Below, piece after piece: positions 38,403-49,839 of a DNA stretch of 64,000 nucleotides. The stretch is from Arcuatula senhousia (Eukaryota; Mollusca; Bivalvia; Mytilida; Mytilidae): assembly GCA_963971305.1 (NCBI GenBank), contig OZ020308.1, positions 29,355,275 to 29,419,274 of the forward strand, written 5' to 3'. Below the pieces are notes generated by a model that made no database searches, was not told the DNA's origin, and saw nothing but the letters and a program-made list of their open reading frames with translations. Every line of letters starts with the position of its first letter. The first letter of the stretch is position 1. The position numbers and the translations under genes are program-made.

Positions 38403-40008
38403 AATAGAAAATCAATACAAACAATATGAGGTAGACATTAATATCATAGAGTATTAAAACTTAACTTAAGGATAATTTCCATTATAAATAAAACAAGAAG
38501 TACAATACTGTAAGGGAGTTGACAGAAGGATCCACTGCTTCATTTCAATACTATGTTAAGATTATTTCATTATAAGTCTGCAATTTTTTTGCAGTCATAA
38601 TAAAATAAGTCCAACTTTCTTCTCTGAAAGAGTTCTGAGAGCAATGAAATAACATTATTAAGATTTCAAAATGAAATAATTTCTTCATGTATAGTTTTAT
38701 CGAAATTCATCAAACTGTAGGGAGGTTGAACATACATGTACATTACAAGATCTATTTTGGTAAAAAAGTCCAATTATCTCCCCTTTATGATATCAGAGTC
38801 CTATGAAATTTCTTCCTAGTTCCATTATGTTCATTTTCATTAAAACCCATTAAGCAAATCAAGAGGAGTTTGCGCTTATGAAATATGTGGATAGACAGAC
38901 AGACAGATGGACCAAAATACAGGGCGATTCCTATATACCCTGATGACTTTATCTGGGAGTATTAAAATAGTCTTTATAAAAGGTAATCAAATATAAAACT
39001 CATGCATTATATCATAGCATTAATTTTCTTAAAATAAGCATAAGGTGTCCATATGCAAGTAAAAATATTATGTGAAGTATAACATGTATCAGTGGCAGAT
39101 CCAGAGGGGGGGTTTGGGGGGTGCCCCCCCTTTCTTCCGAAATTTTTGAATTTTTGTGTAGATTTTCAGCAAAATATGTCTGGAACCCCCCCACCCCCCC
39201 TTTGGCCCACATAACCCAGTATGTGGAACCCCCCCCCTTTCGAAAATTTCTGGATCCACCCCTGTATATATAAGCATCATTAAACACACATATAATTAAA
39301 AGAAAATTATAAATCCATGTTTTAGAATTTGAAACATACATGTATATTCCTAATTAATGTGGAAGAAGTCACATTTTCCCCTAAAAATAAATTTTAATAT
39401 TAGGACTTTTTTAAATCACAAATTATATGATTGTCAAAATAAAGAAAAAATAAGGTAATGTAGTTATATTCCTAAAGAAATTTTATCTAATAAAAACTCT
39501 TTAAGAACACTCTTGCCAACTGGTCATAGGTAAAAATGTATATATAAGATAAAATCCTAATTATATATATTTTTTAAATATTAAAAAGTAATACTGTATT
39601 CTATTTGAACAATCATAGGAAAACAATATAATAATTGATGTATGAAATACTTTTAGAATACTTAGAGCCCGGGGATTTAGAGCACAGATTATCAACCATT
39701 ACTTCACTTTACCATTAGTTTGTGGGATAAAAATACATGAGATATGTAAGGTAAAACCCTGCTAAAAATGCCAAAAAAATACATATTGAAAATGTTAAGA
39801 AAATGAAAAGCCTGCTATGGGTGAATTCTTTACTAATTGAACAGCAAGCCAACATCTTTTTAAGGATGGCCTAACAAATGAACAAGTTCATTTGTAGACC
39901 TACCCTAAAAATAATGTGGTATAAAGATTTATTCTATTGTCCATATAGTATGAAACAGCAAAAATGATTTTTCTTTTTATAAATTATAAAAATAACATAA
40001 ATGTCAGA
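38403..40008. other. Non-coding stretch with one old element and one MITE
   Basis: 38600-38940 contains AGTCCAATTATCTCCCC and AGACAGACAGACAGATGG, an old pearl-like repeat related to 48540-48995. A MITE is listed separately at 39090. No gene seen. Confidence 0.4.
39090..39264. mobile_element. MITE with CAGTGGCAGATCCAG termini and poly-G/C blocks
   Basis: Left CAGTGGCAGATCCAGAGGGG, right TGGATCCACCCCTG. The interior is rich in runs of G and C. The CAGTGGCGGATCC type of terminus is widespread in invertebrate hAT-like MITEs. Open frames here are by-products of the homopolymers. Confidence 0.7.
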
Positions 40009-40200
40009 TACTGTTAACGTACTTATTTTCATGAATTTCCTGTTTCACCTAAGTTCACAGGTACTTAAGTTTGCGTATTCTGCTCAGAACAATATTCATA
40101 ACATACATATTATTTTATTTCACAAGTAATTTTGTGAAAAAAGCCTGACTGAAAAAATTGTGAAAATAAATACCTCACAAAAATAAGTACATTTACAGTA
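40009..40200. mobile_element. MITE, TACTGTNAANGTACTTATTTT termini
   Basis: Left TACTGTTAACGTACTTATTTT without its last base and right AAATAAGTACATTTACAGTA are inverted copies with few mismatches over ~190 bp. TA at both outer edges suits a Tc1/mariner MITE. Confidence 0.65.
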
Positions 40201-40376
40201 AGAGAAAGTGAAGCCTAGCTAGAGTGTTTAGCACAAAGACTTCAGAGGAGTTTAATTTTTTAATAAAATTTCTTAGATTAAGCATTGTTTGAAATTTCAG
40301 TCTTTGAAATCTGGTCGGTCCTCTGGACTACACTTCCTAATTTCTATGACTGAAATTTGGAAGGAAAGAATATTTA

Positions 40377-40593
40377 CCGTATAGTGGGCTATTTTCCCGG
40401 GGGTAAATTTTCGCGGTTTCTGTTTCATAATGTATGTGAAAAAATTTTGTGGGTTTTATTTTCAGAGTCTGTAAATGCATTTGTGTATAATTTCTATAAG
40501 ATGGATATTCATAAAATTTATTTTCACAATTTCCCTCGACCCAGGAAAATAAGAGAAAATTAAACCACCGCGAAAATAACCCGCTATACCGTA
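40377..40593. mobile_element. MITE, CCGTATAGYGGGYTATTTT termini
   Basis: Left CCGTATAGTGGGCTATTTTC, right GCGAAAATAACCCGCTATAC. Same family as 41093-41902. Flanked by TA-containing sequence. Confidence 0.7.
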
Positions 40594-41092
40594 TTAATAT
40601 TCACTTAATGTAGTCTTATGTGTCAATGATGACAAATTAAATGCAGGCTTTTCATATTGATCATTGCACATTTCAGTATCTGAGTCTACATTTACATTAT
40701 AGGTGAGACTAAGCCACACCAGGTATCCAAAACCTAACATCTGATGAGGGATTCAACAACACTTGAGGAGTTAAACAGGCAAAACAGAAAATCTTCATAT
40801 TAAAAACGAAAGAATATGGAATATGAGCCAAAAAGACACAACCCACATATTGAAATGATTTAAATAAATGTACAAAAGAAAAATTTCACTGCGTGTGAAG
40901 CGCTTTTCTGGATTAACCTTCATCAGACACGCTAGGAGTAGAAAACTTGGAAAACCGGTAGAATATTATTAAGCCATGATTGGCATCCCATTTTCTATGC
41001 TTTTGTTTAAATTACAAGTATATCAAATGCTCTCTGCCACTCAGACTTTTCTTGTCCTATGATTACAATCATTAAAAGTTTTTCAAACATAC

Positions 41093-41902
41093 CGTATAGC
41101 GGGAAATTTTCGCAAGGTTCTAAGGTTCTAATTTTCGCTATATTCGCGGCCATTACTCCATTGCGAAATTTAAAATCCGTGTAAAATAGAATAAACATTT
41201 ATTTCTATTAGAAATAATACTAAATCGCGAAAATAAATGTCCGCATATAAAACAACTTGGACATTTGGAATAAAATTGCGAAAGGACTAGAGCCACGAAC
41301 CCCCATATTTGGCCCTGTTGATACTCAAATATCGAAATTGGTTTGTTTTACACCAAAATTTGTGTATGTATAGCTGAATGTCTGTGTTAAAAGAGAAAAG
41401 ATTTGGTTATGGTGTATAAATGAATTTTCAAGTACCCTAACCCTTCAAAAATAGCCTAAATCAGTGATTTTTCATTTTTTGGCCAAAAGGACTTGTTTTT
41501 CAGTCACAATTTTGTGATTTTCTATGTGGCGCCACCCCTCGCCCATCGAATTTTTTGTTGAAATATGAAGAAATTAATGTATTTATAAAATTTAAGCAAA
41601 AATATTTATGGGCGAGGGGTGGCGCCCATGTCATTTTCACCAAAAACCAGGTGGAATATTGTGAAATTTAGCTGAAATTAGCATATTTTCAATTTTAGAG
41701 TCACTTTATAACGTCATTTCAACGTCACAAGTACAGAAAACTTTAAAATTGATTTTGTTTTGTAACAAGTAATCATACTAAACTACTTGGCCACAAAAAT
41801 CTTATCTGACAAATGAATTTGAAAAAATGGCCCGATTTAGGGCCAAATATGAGGGTTCGTGGCTTTAGTCCTTTGCACGCCGCGAAAATTACCCGCTATA
41901 CG
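41093..41902. mobile_element. Same MITE family, interrupted by a second foldback element
   Basis: Outer termini CCGTATAGCGGGAAATTTTC and GCGAAAATTACCCGCTATAC minus its last base, with TA on each side. Inside is an inverted pair AAAGGACTAGAGCCACGAAC / GTTCGTGGCTTTAGTCCTTT (41281-41874). Inside that is a perfect 19-bp inverted pair GGCGCCACCCCTCGCCCAT (41528-41546 and 41608-41626). Non-coding. Confidence 0.8.
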
Positions 41903-42807
41903 GTATCATATTATAAATGTTTACTTTGATTTATGCTTTTATGACTTAGTCGATACTTTGGAAATATGGCAAGAATCAAATTCTGTAAACCAAGATTATA
42001 ACTTTCATGACTTTTGTGAGTAACTTGTGATCACTTTAGTTTATAATCCCAATTCATCATATAAAGCAGCATTTCAATGAACAAATGGTTATTTTAAAAT
42101 TTCAAAAGTTTGTCACAACAGTGCTTATTTTGGTTAAATTTGCAAAACTTATTTATTAGCCACTGAAATAAATTGGTTTAAAGCATTTACAACCCAGATC
42201 TCCTGTTTGTACATAGGTGACAGAAAAATGACTTTTGTTTCTTTGGCTAGAATTCCTCAGCTTGGTGTTTTACACCTGTGACCATCTTCTAACACATGCA
42301 GTTGGCAACACAAGTACTAGCCCTACCCCTGTACATTCACAGGCTATCATTCCTGTACATTCACAGGCTATCATTTTGGATTAAACATGCTTTGAATCTG
42401 CTTTTTTGACTGACTAGATGTAAATACCAAGTGAATGTCTAATTTAGTCCTTGTATTTCATTTTTTCCAGTAAATATCATTCACTTGAAAATGATCTTCC
42501 CTGTTTCTGTATTTCAGTCTTCGCGCTATAAATTTTGGTTCACAGGCCCGACAACTTAATGAAAAATATTGTCTAGACAACATTGGCTTGTTGTTGCCAT
42601 TTCTACAGGCCCTCAAGCATTTTCACTAGCCATGGCTTGTGGCCTGTGGCCAATTTCGAAGACTGTATTTTTCTGTGTAGTACTCCATTCAGCTTCAATC
42701 TGTGCAATACTCAATTACACTCTAAATGCCATTTTTGCTTCTTTCAAATTGTTACACAACAGCCGTGGGCTTAGCTTGAGACCCCATGAAATCAGTCATT
42801 CTCTAAT

Positions 42808-43045
42808 TCAGTATGACTCCACTAAACTTTCCCAAACGGAGTACAAAATTCCAGATGATTTCTCACTGAAACTTTTCTTGCTTGATTCACTCTCACTGCT
42901 GGATGAGCTCGACAGACTTGCACTGAGGTCAATCTTCTTTTGTGACGGGACAGTAAGTTTGTTATTTGATGGATGATGTTTTTTCCCGGCTTTTAAAAAG
43001 TTCTCGAGTTTTTGCATGCAGGCTTCTTGATAGTCATGAACCCAT
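42808..43045 (-). CDS. SARM1: SARM1 terminal exon A (proximal): last TIR helix plus Ser-rich acidic tail
   Basis: Terminal exon reached by a ~6.0-kb intron. Acceptor TATCTGTAG|A; the A completes Arg with the preceding AG. There are 78 codons then TGA at 42808-42810. The first part, WVHDYQEACMQKLENFLKAG, matches the final SARM1 helix (human WSHEYQEATIEKIIRFLQG). It is followed by a long tail rich in Ser, Glu and Lys, including DLSASLSSSSSSESESSKK, ending WESLVESY. The tail has no recognisable domain but is dense in acidic-Ser sites of the casein-kinase-2 type (inference). A possible AATAAA on the minus strand (42152-42157) lies ~650 bp downstream of the stop. An antisense open frame over this exon is a shadow. 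Confidence 0.88.
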
Positions 43046-43477
43046 CTACAGATATAAAATCAACAGACTAGGTTAAATTGATTGATTGATTGATTTTCTT
43101 TTTGTCCAGTAGACCATATTTCAAAATTACCTAGACAACAACCTGTTTTATTAACTAATTTGGAAGCTGTTTAATATATCATTAAGAATGAGTAAATTCA
43201 TAAAATTAATTTGTCTGTTTTCTTTGTTGATGTTTTTTTAACCAAAAGGGAAGTACATGTAATACATGTCTGAAAACTTGTTTGATAACCAAAAAAAAAT
43301 ACACTCAATGTACTTTCAAATCTTGTAGATATTACAGGATTTTTTCCACACATTAATGTCTAAATGGTTGGGAAAAAGTTTTTTTTCACCATTTTTCTAA
43401 GGAAAAAAATCAACCATTTGCATAGCCAATGTGCTTGGTGATTTAATTGTTGTCTCTTTTATAATATGAAGAACTTA

Positions 43478-43760
43478 AGGCACGGACCATTTGATTTTCT
43501 GAGGGGGGCCTGGGATTTTACCTTGAGCCAGGAAATTTTTTTCGCCCGCTTTGCGGGCCAGATTATTTTTTTCACGCACATATTAAGCAAGGAAATTTTG
43601 TTGGCAAGATTATTTTTTTTTCAATTGGCAAGATTGAAACCAGATTATTTTTTTCAACCTAGGTGCTGGCCAGATTATTTTTTTTTACAAAAATCAGGGC
43701 AGGGAAATTTTTTTCAAAAAAATCCCAGGCCCCCCCCAGAAAATCAAATGGTCCGTGCCT
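43478..43760. mobile_element. 283-bp MITE with ~43-bp terminal inverted repeats
   Basis: Termini start AGGCACGGACCATTTGATTT and the inverse ends GGTCCGTGCCT, nearly perfect for ~43 bases. The interior is a series of CCAGATTATTTTTTTC and GGAAATTTTTTTC words. Lies just upstream (in SARM1 sense) of terminal exon A, in the intron. Non-coding. Confidence 0.85.
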
Positions 43761-44060
43761 AAGATCAAATAAAAAGCTGTAGAGGTTTTCAATTTGTGGA
43801 AAACTTCAGGGTTACTTCAGCAGATTAAATAAACTTAAAATGATAAAATAAACTTAGCATGAAAGAAGAGAGCTCATTGATCTTGTTTTATCAAAGAACA
43901 ATAAAATTAACCGAATAGCTTAGAAAAATAAACATTTTTTTTTTTAAAATCAACTAAATGTCCTATGTATCAAAGATTTTCATTTGCTTGGCCTTCTTTA
44001 AGCTACATAATTACAGACAAACAACATAAAAAATACAAAAAGCAACCAAAAAAAAATAAC

Positions 44061-45591
44061 AAGAGGCTCCCAGGAGCCTGAATCGCTCACCTGGTCTTGA
44101 TGTTGACCCTATACTTTTGTAGAGCTAAATGAGCTGAACATTTAAGCAAGCAACAGCTTTTCTCTACCTGCAATAGTTTTCATTCTATAGGCCAAAAACA
44201 CCATTTTTCACCTATAAGGGGCCATAACCCCTATAAGGAGTCATCTGACAACTTCGACCCTATGGAGACTTTTGTAGAGCTAAATGAGCTAAACATTTAA
44301 GCAAGCAACAGCTAATCTCTATCTGCAATAGTTTTCATTCTGTAGGCCAAAAACATGAAAAATCGCTATTTTTCAGGGGCTGTAACCCCTATAAGGAGTC
44401 ATCTGACAACTTCGACCCTATGGAGAATTTTGTAAAGCTAAATGAGCTGAACATTTAAGCAAGCAACAGCTAATCTCTATCTGCAATAGTTTTCATTCTG
44501 TAGGCCAAAAACATGAAAAATCGCTATTTTTCAGGGGCCGTAACCCCTATAAGGGATCATCTGACAACTTCGACCCTATGGAGAATTTTGTAGAGCTAAA
44601 TGATCTGAACATTTAAGCAAGCAACAGCTAATCTCTATCTGCAATAGTTTTCATTCTGTAGGACAAAAACATGAAAAATCGCTATTTTTCAGGGGCCGTA
44701 ACCCCTATAAGGGGTCATCTGACAACTTCGACCCTATGGAGAATTATGAAGAGCTCAATGAGCTGAACATTTAAGCAAGCAACAGCTAATCTCTATGTGC
44801 AATAGTTTTCATTCTGTAGGCCAAAAACATGAAAAAATGCCATTTTTCAGGGGTCGTAACCCCTATAAGGGATTATCTGACAACTTCAATCCTATGGAGA
44901 CTTTCGTAGAGCTAAATGAGCTTAACATTTTAGCAAGCAACAGCTAATCTCTATCTGCAATAGTTTTCATTCTGTAGGCCAAAAACATGAAAAATGGCTA
45001 TTTTTCACCTTTAAGGGGCCGTAAACCCCTATAAGGGGTCATCTGACAACTTCGACTCTATGGAGACTTTTGTAGAGTTAAATGAGCTGAACATTTAAGC
45101 AAGCAACAGCTAATCTCTATCTGCAATAGTTTTCATTCTGTAGGCCAAAAACATGAAAAAATGCTATTTTTCACCTTTAAGGGGCCGTAACCCCTATAAG
45201 GGGTCATCTGACAACTTTGACCAAATGGAGACTTTTGTAGAGCTTTTGATGCTGAATCAGTAGCGTGGCCTCATATTTCCTCTATCTCTTATACTTTTTG
45301 ATTTATAAGCCAAAAACAGTAGTTTGACCCCCCCTAGTCTATTTTTAGTAACGGAGGCCATGTTTTTTAACGGATCAAAAATCGAAACACAAGTTTGGTG
45401 CAGGACACCCTAAGGATCATTCATACCAAGTTTCATTAAATTCTGTTTGGTAGTTTCAGAGGAGAAGATTTTTGAAAAATTGTTAACAGACGACGACGAC
45501 GACGACGACGACAGACGACGACGACAGACGACGACGACGGACGCCAAGTGATGGTAATAGCTCACATGGACCTTCGGTCCAGGTGAGCTAA
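44061..45591 (+). mobile_element. RF1 element with seven ~160-bp core repeats
   Basis: Best-preserved RF1 copy. 5' AAGAGGCTCCCAGGAGCCTG, then seven core repeats with GAGCTGAACATTTAAGCAAG, CTGCAATAGTTTTCATTC and GGCCGTAACCCCTATAAGG. Next come an ACGACGACGAC tract (45488-45541), hairpin GGACCTTCGGTCC and AGGTGAGCTAA. Flanks ATAAC and TAAAAATG show no clear target duplication. Sits in the SARM1 intron before exon A, antisense to the gene. Confidence 0.9.
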
Positions 45592-46123
45592 TAAAAATGA
45601 ATTATGGAAAAGAAACATTTTTCATTTATAATTGAATTGTATAATACTGGTATTACATGTAAAACATAAAAGTATGATTCAATTGAAATTTGAATGAAAC
45701 TAAAAGGTACCATCTATTTAAGAGTATCCAATGAATGTCTATTTTTTTTTAAAGATTTTTTTTTAAAAGGCCTTAATATGAGAATATGAATAAGAGAAAA
45801 GGATGGTGGTCAATAGAAGTGAACACACTATTAATGTACTGGGTAAAATCATTATTTTGAAGACACTAGGGGAAAAAACAGAATCACAACACTCAAAGCA
45901 GAAAAAAAACAAGTCTGTGATTTTTATACCTGTAGACCTGGGTGTCATGACAACAGAAGATACACAACATTTATTTCACAGCAGAGATATATGAAGTGCA
46001 GAATACATAGTAAAAATGTGCAAAAGAGAATTTCAAAAGTAGATACATTTTGTAAATACATGTATACAATTATGCAAATTATTATATAAAACAAGCATTC
46101 TCAGAGTATTGCAAAACAATACT

Positions 46124-46746
46124 TAGTCCCCTACCGGCCTCATATTTCAGTCACTGGTAACAATTTGTCAAACAAATGAATACTTAAACTTGATCAGTAA
46201 GGTCATAACTCCAATAAAAATTTGTGGATCGGCATGAAACTCAAACTTGATATGTAACTCAATAAGGTAAACTCACAGACAAAAAATCAGTTCATTATCT
46301 ATAAGCATTTAGAAAAAAAGTGCGGAAAACTGAAATTTTAGTGAATTTTCAAAGTTCAAAGGGCCATAACTCCCATAAAAAATTGTGGACCAGCACGAAA
46401 CTCAAACTTGATCTGTAACTGATCAAGGTAAACTCACATACCAAAAATCAGTTCATTATCTATAAGCGTTTAGAAAAAAAGTGCGGAAAACTGAAATTTT
46501 AGTGAATTTTCAAAGTTCAAAGGGCCATAACTCCAATAAAAAATTGTGGATCGGCAGGAAACTCAAACTTGATCTGTAACTCATCAAGGTAAACTCACAT
46601 ACCAAAAATCAGTTCATTATCTATAAGCGTTTAGAAAAAAAGTGCGGAAAACTCAGGCGTGACAGACAGACAGACGGACAGACGGACAGACAGACGGACA
46701 GAGCGCAAACCTAAAGTCCCCTTCGGCTTTCACCGGTAGGGGACTA
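46124..46746 (+). mobile_element. RF6 element
   Basis: Perfect 14-bp termini TAGTCCCCTACCGG / CCGGTAGGGGACTA. About three core repeats of 161 bp (AAAGTTCAAAGGGCCATAAC at 46351 and 46512), then an ACAGACGG microsatellite (46660-46702) and a 3' fold AAGTCCCC...GGGGACT. Compact tandem-repeat-bearing MITE. Non-coding. Confidence 0.85.
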
Positions 46747-49058
46747 AAAAAACAATAAGTATTTTCTCCCCTCCTCCTCAGCATTTTAATTTGTCTATGT
46801 AGTAGAGTGAGTAGTAGATATTTTGTTTTTACTATTTTCAATTAAAAATTTAATGCAGAATTCCAGAATAAAAACATATACATGCAGTTCAATTCAACAG
46901 GAAATAAACAAGCAAGAATCATAAAAGCAGTACAGCACAACAAGATAAATCTGATAGCAAAATCAAAAGCATTGTCTAAAATTTTAAAGCTTGTAAAAAT
47001 GTGAAAAAATATTTTACTTTGTTAACTTCGATAGACATGATAGATAATGGGCATAGTAAGCGTGATGTGATATTTAATTCCTGTATTTTTTGGAACGAGA
47101 CTTAAGCCTCAAACTTAGGAAGAATAGACTATTTAAAGATTCCTTGGATTTCCTGTCCTTTTCTGGCATGAGACTTACATGTAGTTAAACTATTAGTGTT
47201 TCAACTTTTCAAACATTTTCAAATACTCCACAAATATTTGAATGTTCAATTAAGTCACAGAAAGATTTATAGTTAGCCCATCAAATATTGAAACTCATGA
47301 AATTTGGAAGACTTTCTCTTTTCTACAAGAATTATCTGCCAATAGTTGCTATGAACCCCTTTCTATTTTAAGTCCTTTCTGATCAACAGCTGGAATTCAA
47401 CTCTGATAGATAATAATTTTCAGTTCCTTTTTAACTTTTCTACATAATGTTCTTAAAGTTTGCATTTAAATAATTAATACTGTAAATATTACAACTAAAC
47501 CTGTCTAAAATGAATGCTGAACAGGTCAACAGCCTGCCGTAACTAATCTCCTTATTACATGTACCCGGTAAGTTCCTTTTTTCACTTCCTAAAGTCATGT
47601 ATGTATTTCAAACAACTATCATAACAAGTCTCAACTTTACTTTTTTCAGATCTAAATAGTTATGTTTGATTTCAAATGTCCATTTCAGATCATTTTAAGG
47701 GAATGCTCCTCTATTTAAAAGTAAATAAAAATGGATAAAGTTGCACTTATTTCAAGAAAATGGACAAACGATCAAAATGAGCAAGAAAAAAATGTACAAT
47801 GTAGGTCCATGTGCTCGTTTTCATGCTTTAAGCAAAACATTTCAAGCATATTAGATGGATAAAACCTGAGGATCTCGAAAATCTGACAAAAATTCCAAAA
47901 TATGAGGAGCAAACCTCCTTAATGAGCTCGTTAACCCTAACTATTCAGTCCTAAAGTGGTTCAGTTACGACAGGATCACTGTATTTAGGACAAACAGTTA
48001 TGCTTGTAAGTATAAAGTGGGTGACACTTTGTGAATATGTGAGTTGATAAAGAAGGAAAAATCAAGACTTAAGTATTAGTAGTGTGACTTAGAATAGTTT
48101 CATTCAATAATTTTCATTCAAAATGATCAACATGAAGCTTCCTATCAAAGCAGATAAGAACAAATGAAGTTTATAAAATAAAAAAAAATGTAAAGAAAAA
48201 TCATAGCAAAAGGATAATAAAGAAAAACTGAAACTTAAGAAAAGGCCAGCAAATGAAAACCATACTCTTAACAATGCTTCAAAATGTCTTTTTTTCATTA
48301 AAACAATAAGTTTATTAGTTTTGCTTTCTCAATATAAAACATCAAATTATAAGATCAATAAATCTGAGCAAGTGTGTCTCTCAAAGCTGACAGACTCTAA
48401 ACATGTAGTCAGATAATATGTTTTTATGAGAACGGCTAGACCAATCCACATAAAAGTTAACAAATTATGTTTAATCCCTGTCATAAAGTTTTATTATAAC
48501 TACATGTAGGAATATTATAATACAGCTAACAAAAGACCATTAATACTAAATTCCATATGCATATAGATAATATTGAAGTCCAATTATCTCGCTTGAACAA
48601 TATCAAAGAACATTGATTCTTTTTTAATGTGAAACTCAATATGATCTATATAATTTTCTTGTTAATTTTATCAAATCCCAACATCCAGTATAGGGGAAGT
48701 TGTGCTTACAAGATATGTAGACATGACGGTTGGACAGTCAAATTATCTCCCCTGTATAATCACCAAAAAAGTCATAAACTTGTTCATGAACAAATTTCCC
48801 AAATGAAAAGGAATCATGCAATAAAGCACTACAAGAGAAGTTGTGCTTCCAAGACTATATAATGAAAAAAACCAATAGAGTGTTCAAATTTTGGATTTGT
48901 CTCCCCTGAATGAAAGCTCATGTCAAGTGTTATCAAATATTGAATCTATCAAATTATTAAGTTGTGCTTAGGAGATATGCAGACAGACAGACAGGTATGG
49001 TTAGTCCTCTTAACCCTCTTCCCAACATAGTTTGCTTCAGGTATGAACATCAGCTTAC
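46747..49058. other. SARM1 intron sequence with an old repeat
   Basis: Non-coding. 48540-48995 has degenerate ~160-bp units (TTATCTCCCCTG, GTTGTGCTTACAAGATATG) ending in ACAGACAGACAGG. No exon recognised. Confidence 0.4.
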
Positions 49059-49180
49059 CTTACACCATTGAAGTAAACCACCTGCTGCATATCTTCTGGA
49101 AGTTTCTCTGGGTTTGGCCAATCAAAACTGTCCAGGACAGGGATGATGTTACAATCACTATCTAAAGCTGTCACAACTTC
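49059..49180 (-). CDS. SARM1: SARM1 internal exon carrying the catalytic glutamate
   Basis: Third TIR exon, 122 bp: 40 codons plus AG. Acceptor TCTCTCTACAG|GAA and donor AG|GTAAGC. It starts [19 protein letters not shown] and continues [20 protein letters not shown], matching human EIVTALSCGKNIVPIIDGF and [20 protein letters not shown]. The first codon, GAA at 49178-49180, corresponds to the catalytic Glu of the NADase (human Glu642), so the active-site residue sits exactly on a splice junction. The trailing AG pairs with the A that opens either terminal exon to give Arg. Both 42808-43045 and 7578-7749 are therefore phase-compatible. A SINE lies 33 bp upstream of this exon in transcript sense (its target-site copy 22 bp upstream). 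Confidence 0.95.
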
Positions 49181-49213
49181 CTGTAGAGAGAAAATAAATA
49201 TCTTGTTAAAGTA

Positions 49214-49487
49214 TTGTGTGTGTGTGTGTGTGATGGTGTTTAACGCCTTTTATTGAAGCACCTGGGCCATGTAGGGTGGTCAGTATTAATGGAGGAGGAA
49301 ACCAGAGTACCCCGAGGAAACCACATGACCTTGGGCAGGTAACTGACAAACCTAATCTCATACAGTTGGGAAAGTACCTTTTTGTAAATTACAAACGGGA
49401 CTCAAACACCAGCTGAGATCTCGAGGTGATCAGCTAATGACCAATAGTGTGGTATTTAAACCCAGCCCATTAGACCACTCAGCCCCC
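49214..49487 (-). mobile_element. tRNA-derived SINE (MetaSINE-like) in SARM1 intron
   Basis: On the minus strand the 5' part GGGGCTGAGTGGTCTAATGG resembles a tRNA A box and GGTGTTTGAGTCCC a B box. The body has GTTTCCTCGGGGTACTCTGG and TTTCCTCCTCCATTAATAC, like the conserved central domain of mollusc MetaSINEs, and it ends in (CA)n. An 11-bp target duplication TTGTTAAAGTA flanks it (49203-49213, 49488-49498), proving retroposition. It lies in the sense orientation of SARM1, with its target-site copy 22 bp from the exon at 49059-49180. Confidence 0.85.
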
Positions 49488-49839
49488 TTGTTAAAGTACA
49501 GTTATGCACACATTTTATTATGCCTAACCTTTTAAGTGTAATTAAAATTATTTTATTTTGCCTGTGTGAGGTTTGGACCATTGTAATGTTAACCTTTTAA
49601 AAAGAAGACAGACAAGAACAGTGATTCATATTTTTCAACATTGTATAAAACTTAAAAAATAGTTTTTAAATTTATAAAATAAACAAACCGTATTTTTATT
49701 TATTTGCAATGAGCAGTTATTCAAAGTCTTATTTAAATCTTTTAAACTGTTTTCACTTTATCATAATAACTTAAAAATAAACTCTGGTGGCAAACATACA
49801 GAGGCTTTCATATAATACATCACCATTTCATTTCAGACA

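Noticed and set aside
39012..39341. Gly/Pro-rich minus-strand open frames (GGVPHTGLCGPKGG type)
   Set aside because: Translation of poly-G/C blocks in a MITE with CAGTGGC...GATCC termini.
42569..42976. 135-codon plus-strand open frame
   Set aside because: Runs antisense over SARM1 terminal exon A. The conserved, splice-consistent minus-strand reading explains the openness.
43466..43762. 98-codon frame with repeated LAR/FFF words
   Set aside because: Lies exactly over the MITE with 43-bp arms; the repetition comes from its poly-T blocks.
46653..46841. Minus-strand open frame with a Cys/Pro/Ser repeat (CPSVCPSVRLSVCHA)
   Set aside because: Direct translation of the RF6 ACAGACGG microsatellite.
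49441..49487. A functional tRNA gene on the minus strand
   Set aside because: Only A- and B-box-like parts remain and they are joined to a SINE body with a (CA)n tail and an 11-bp target duplication; no tRNA cloverleaf could be drawn.
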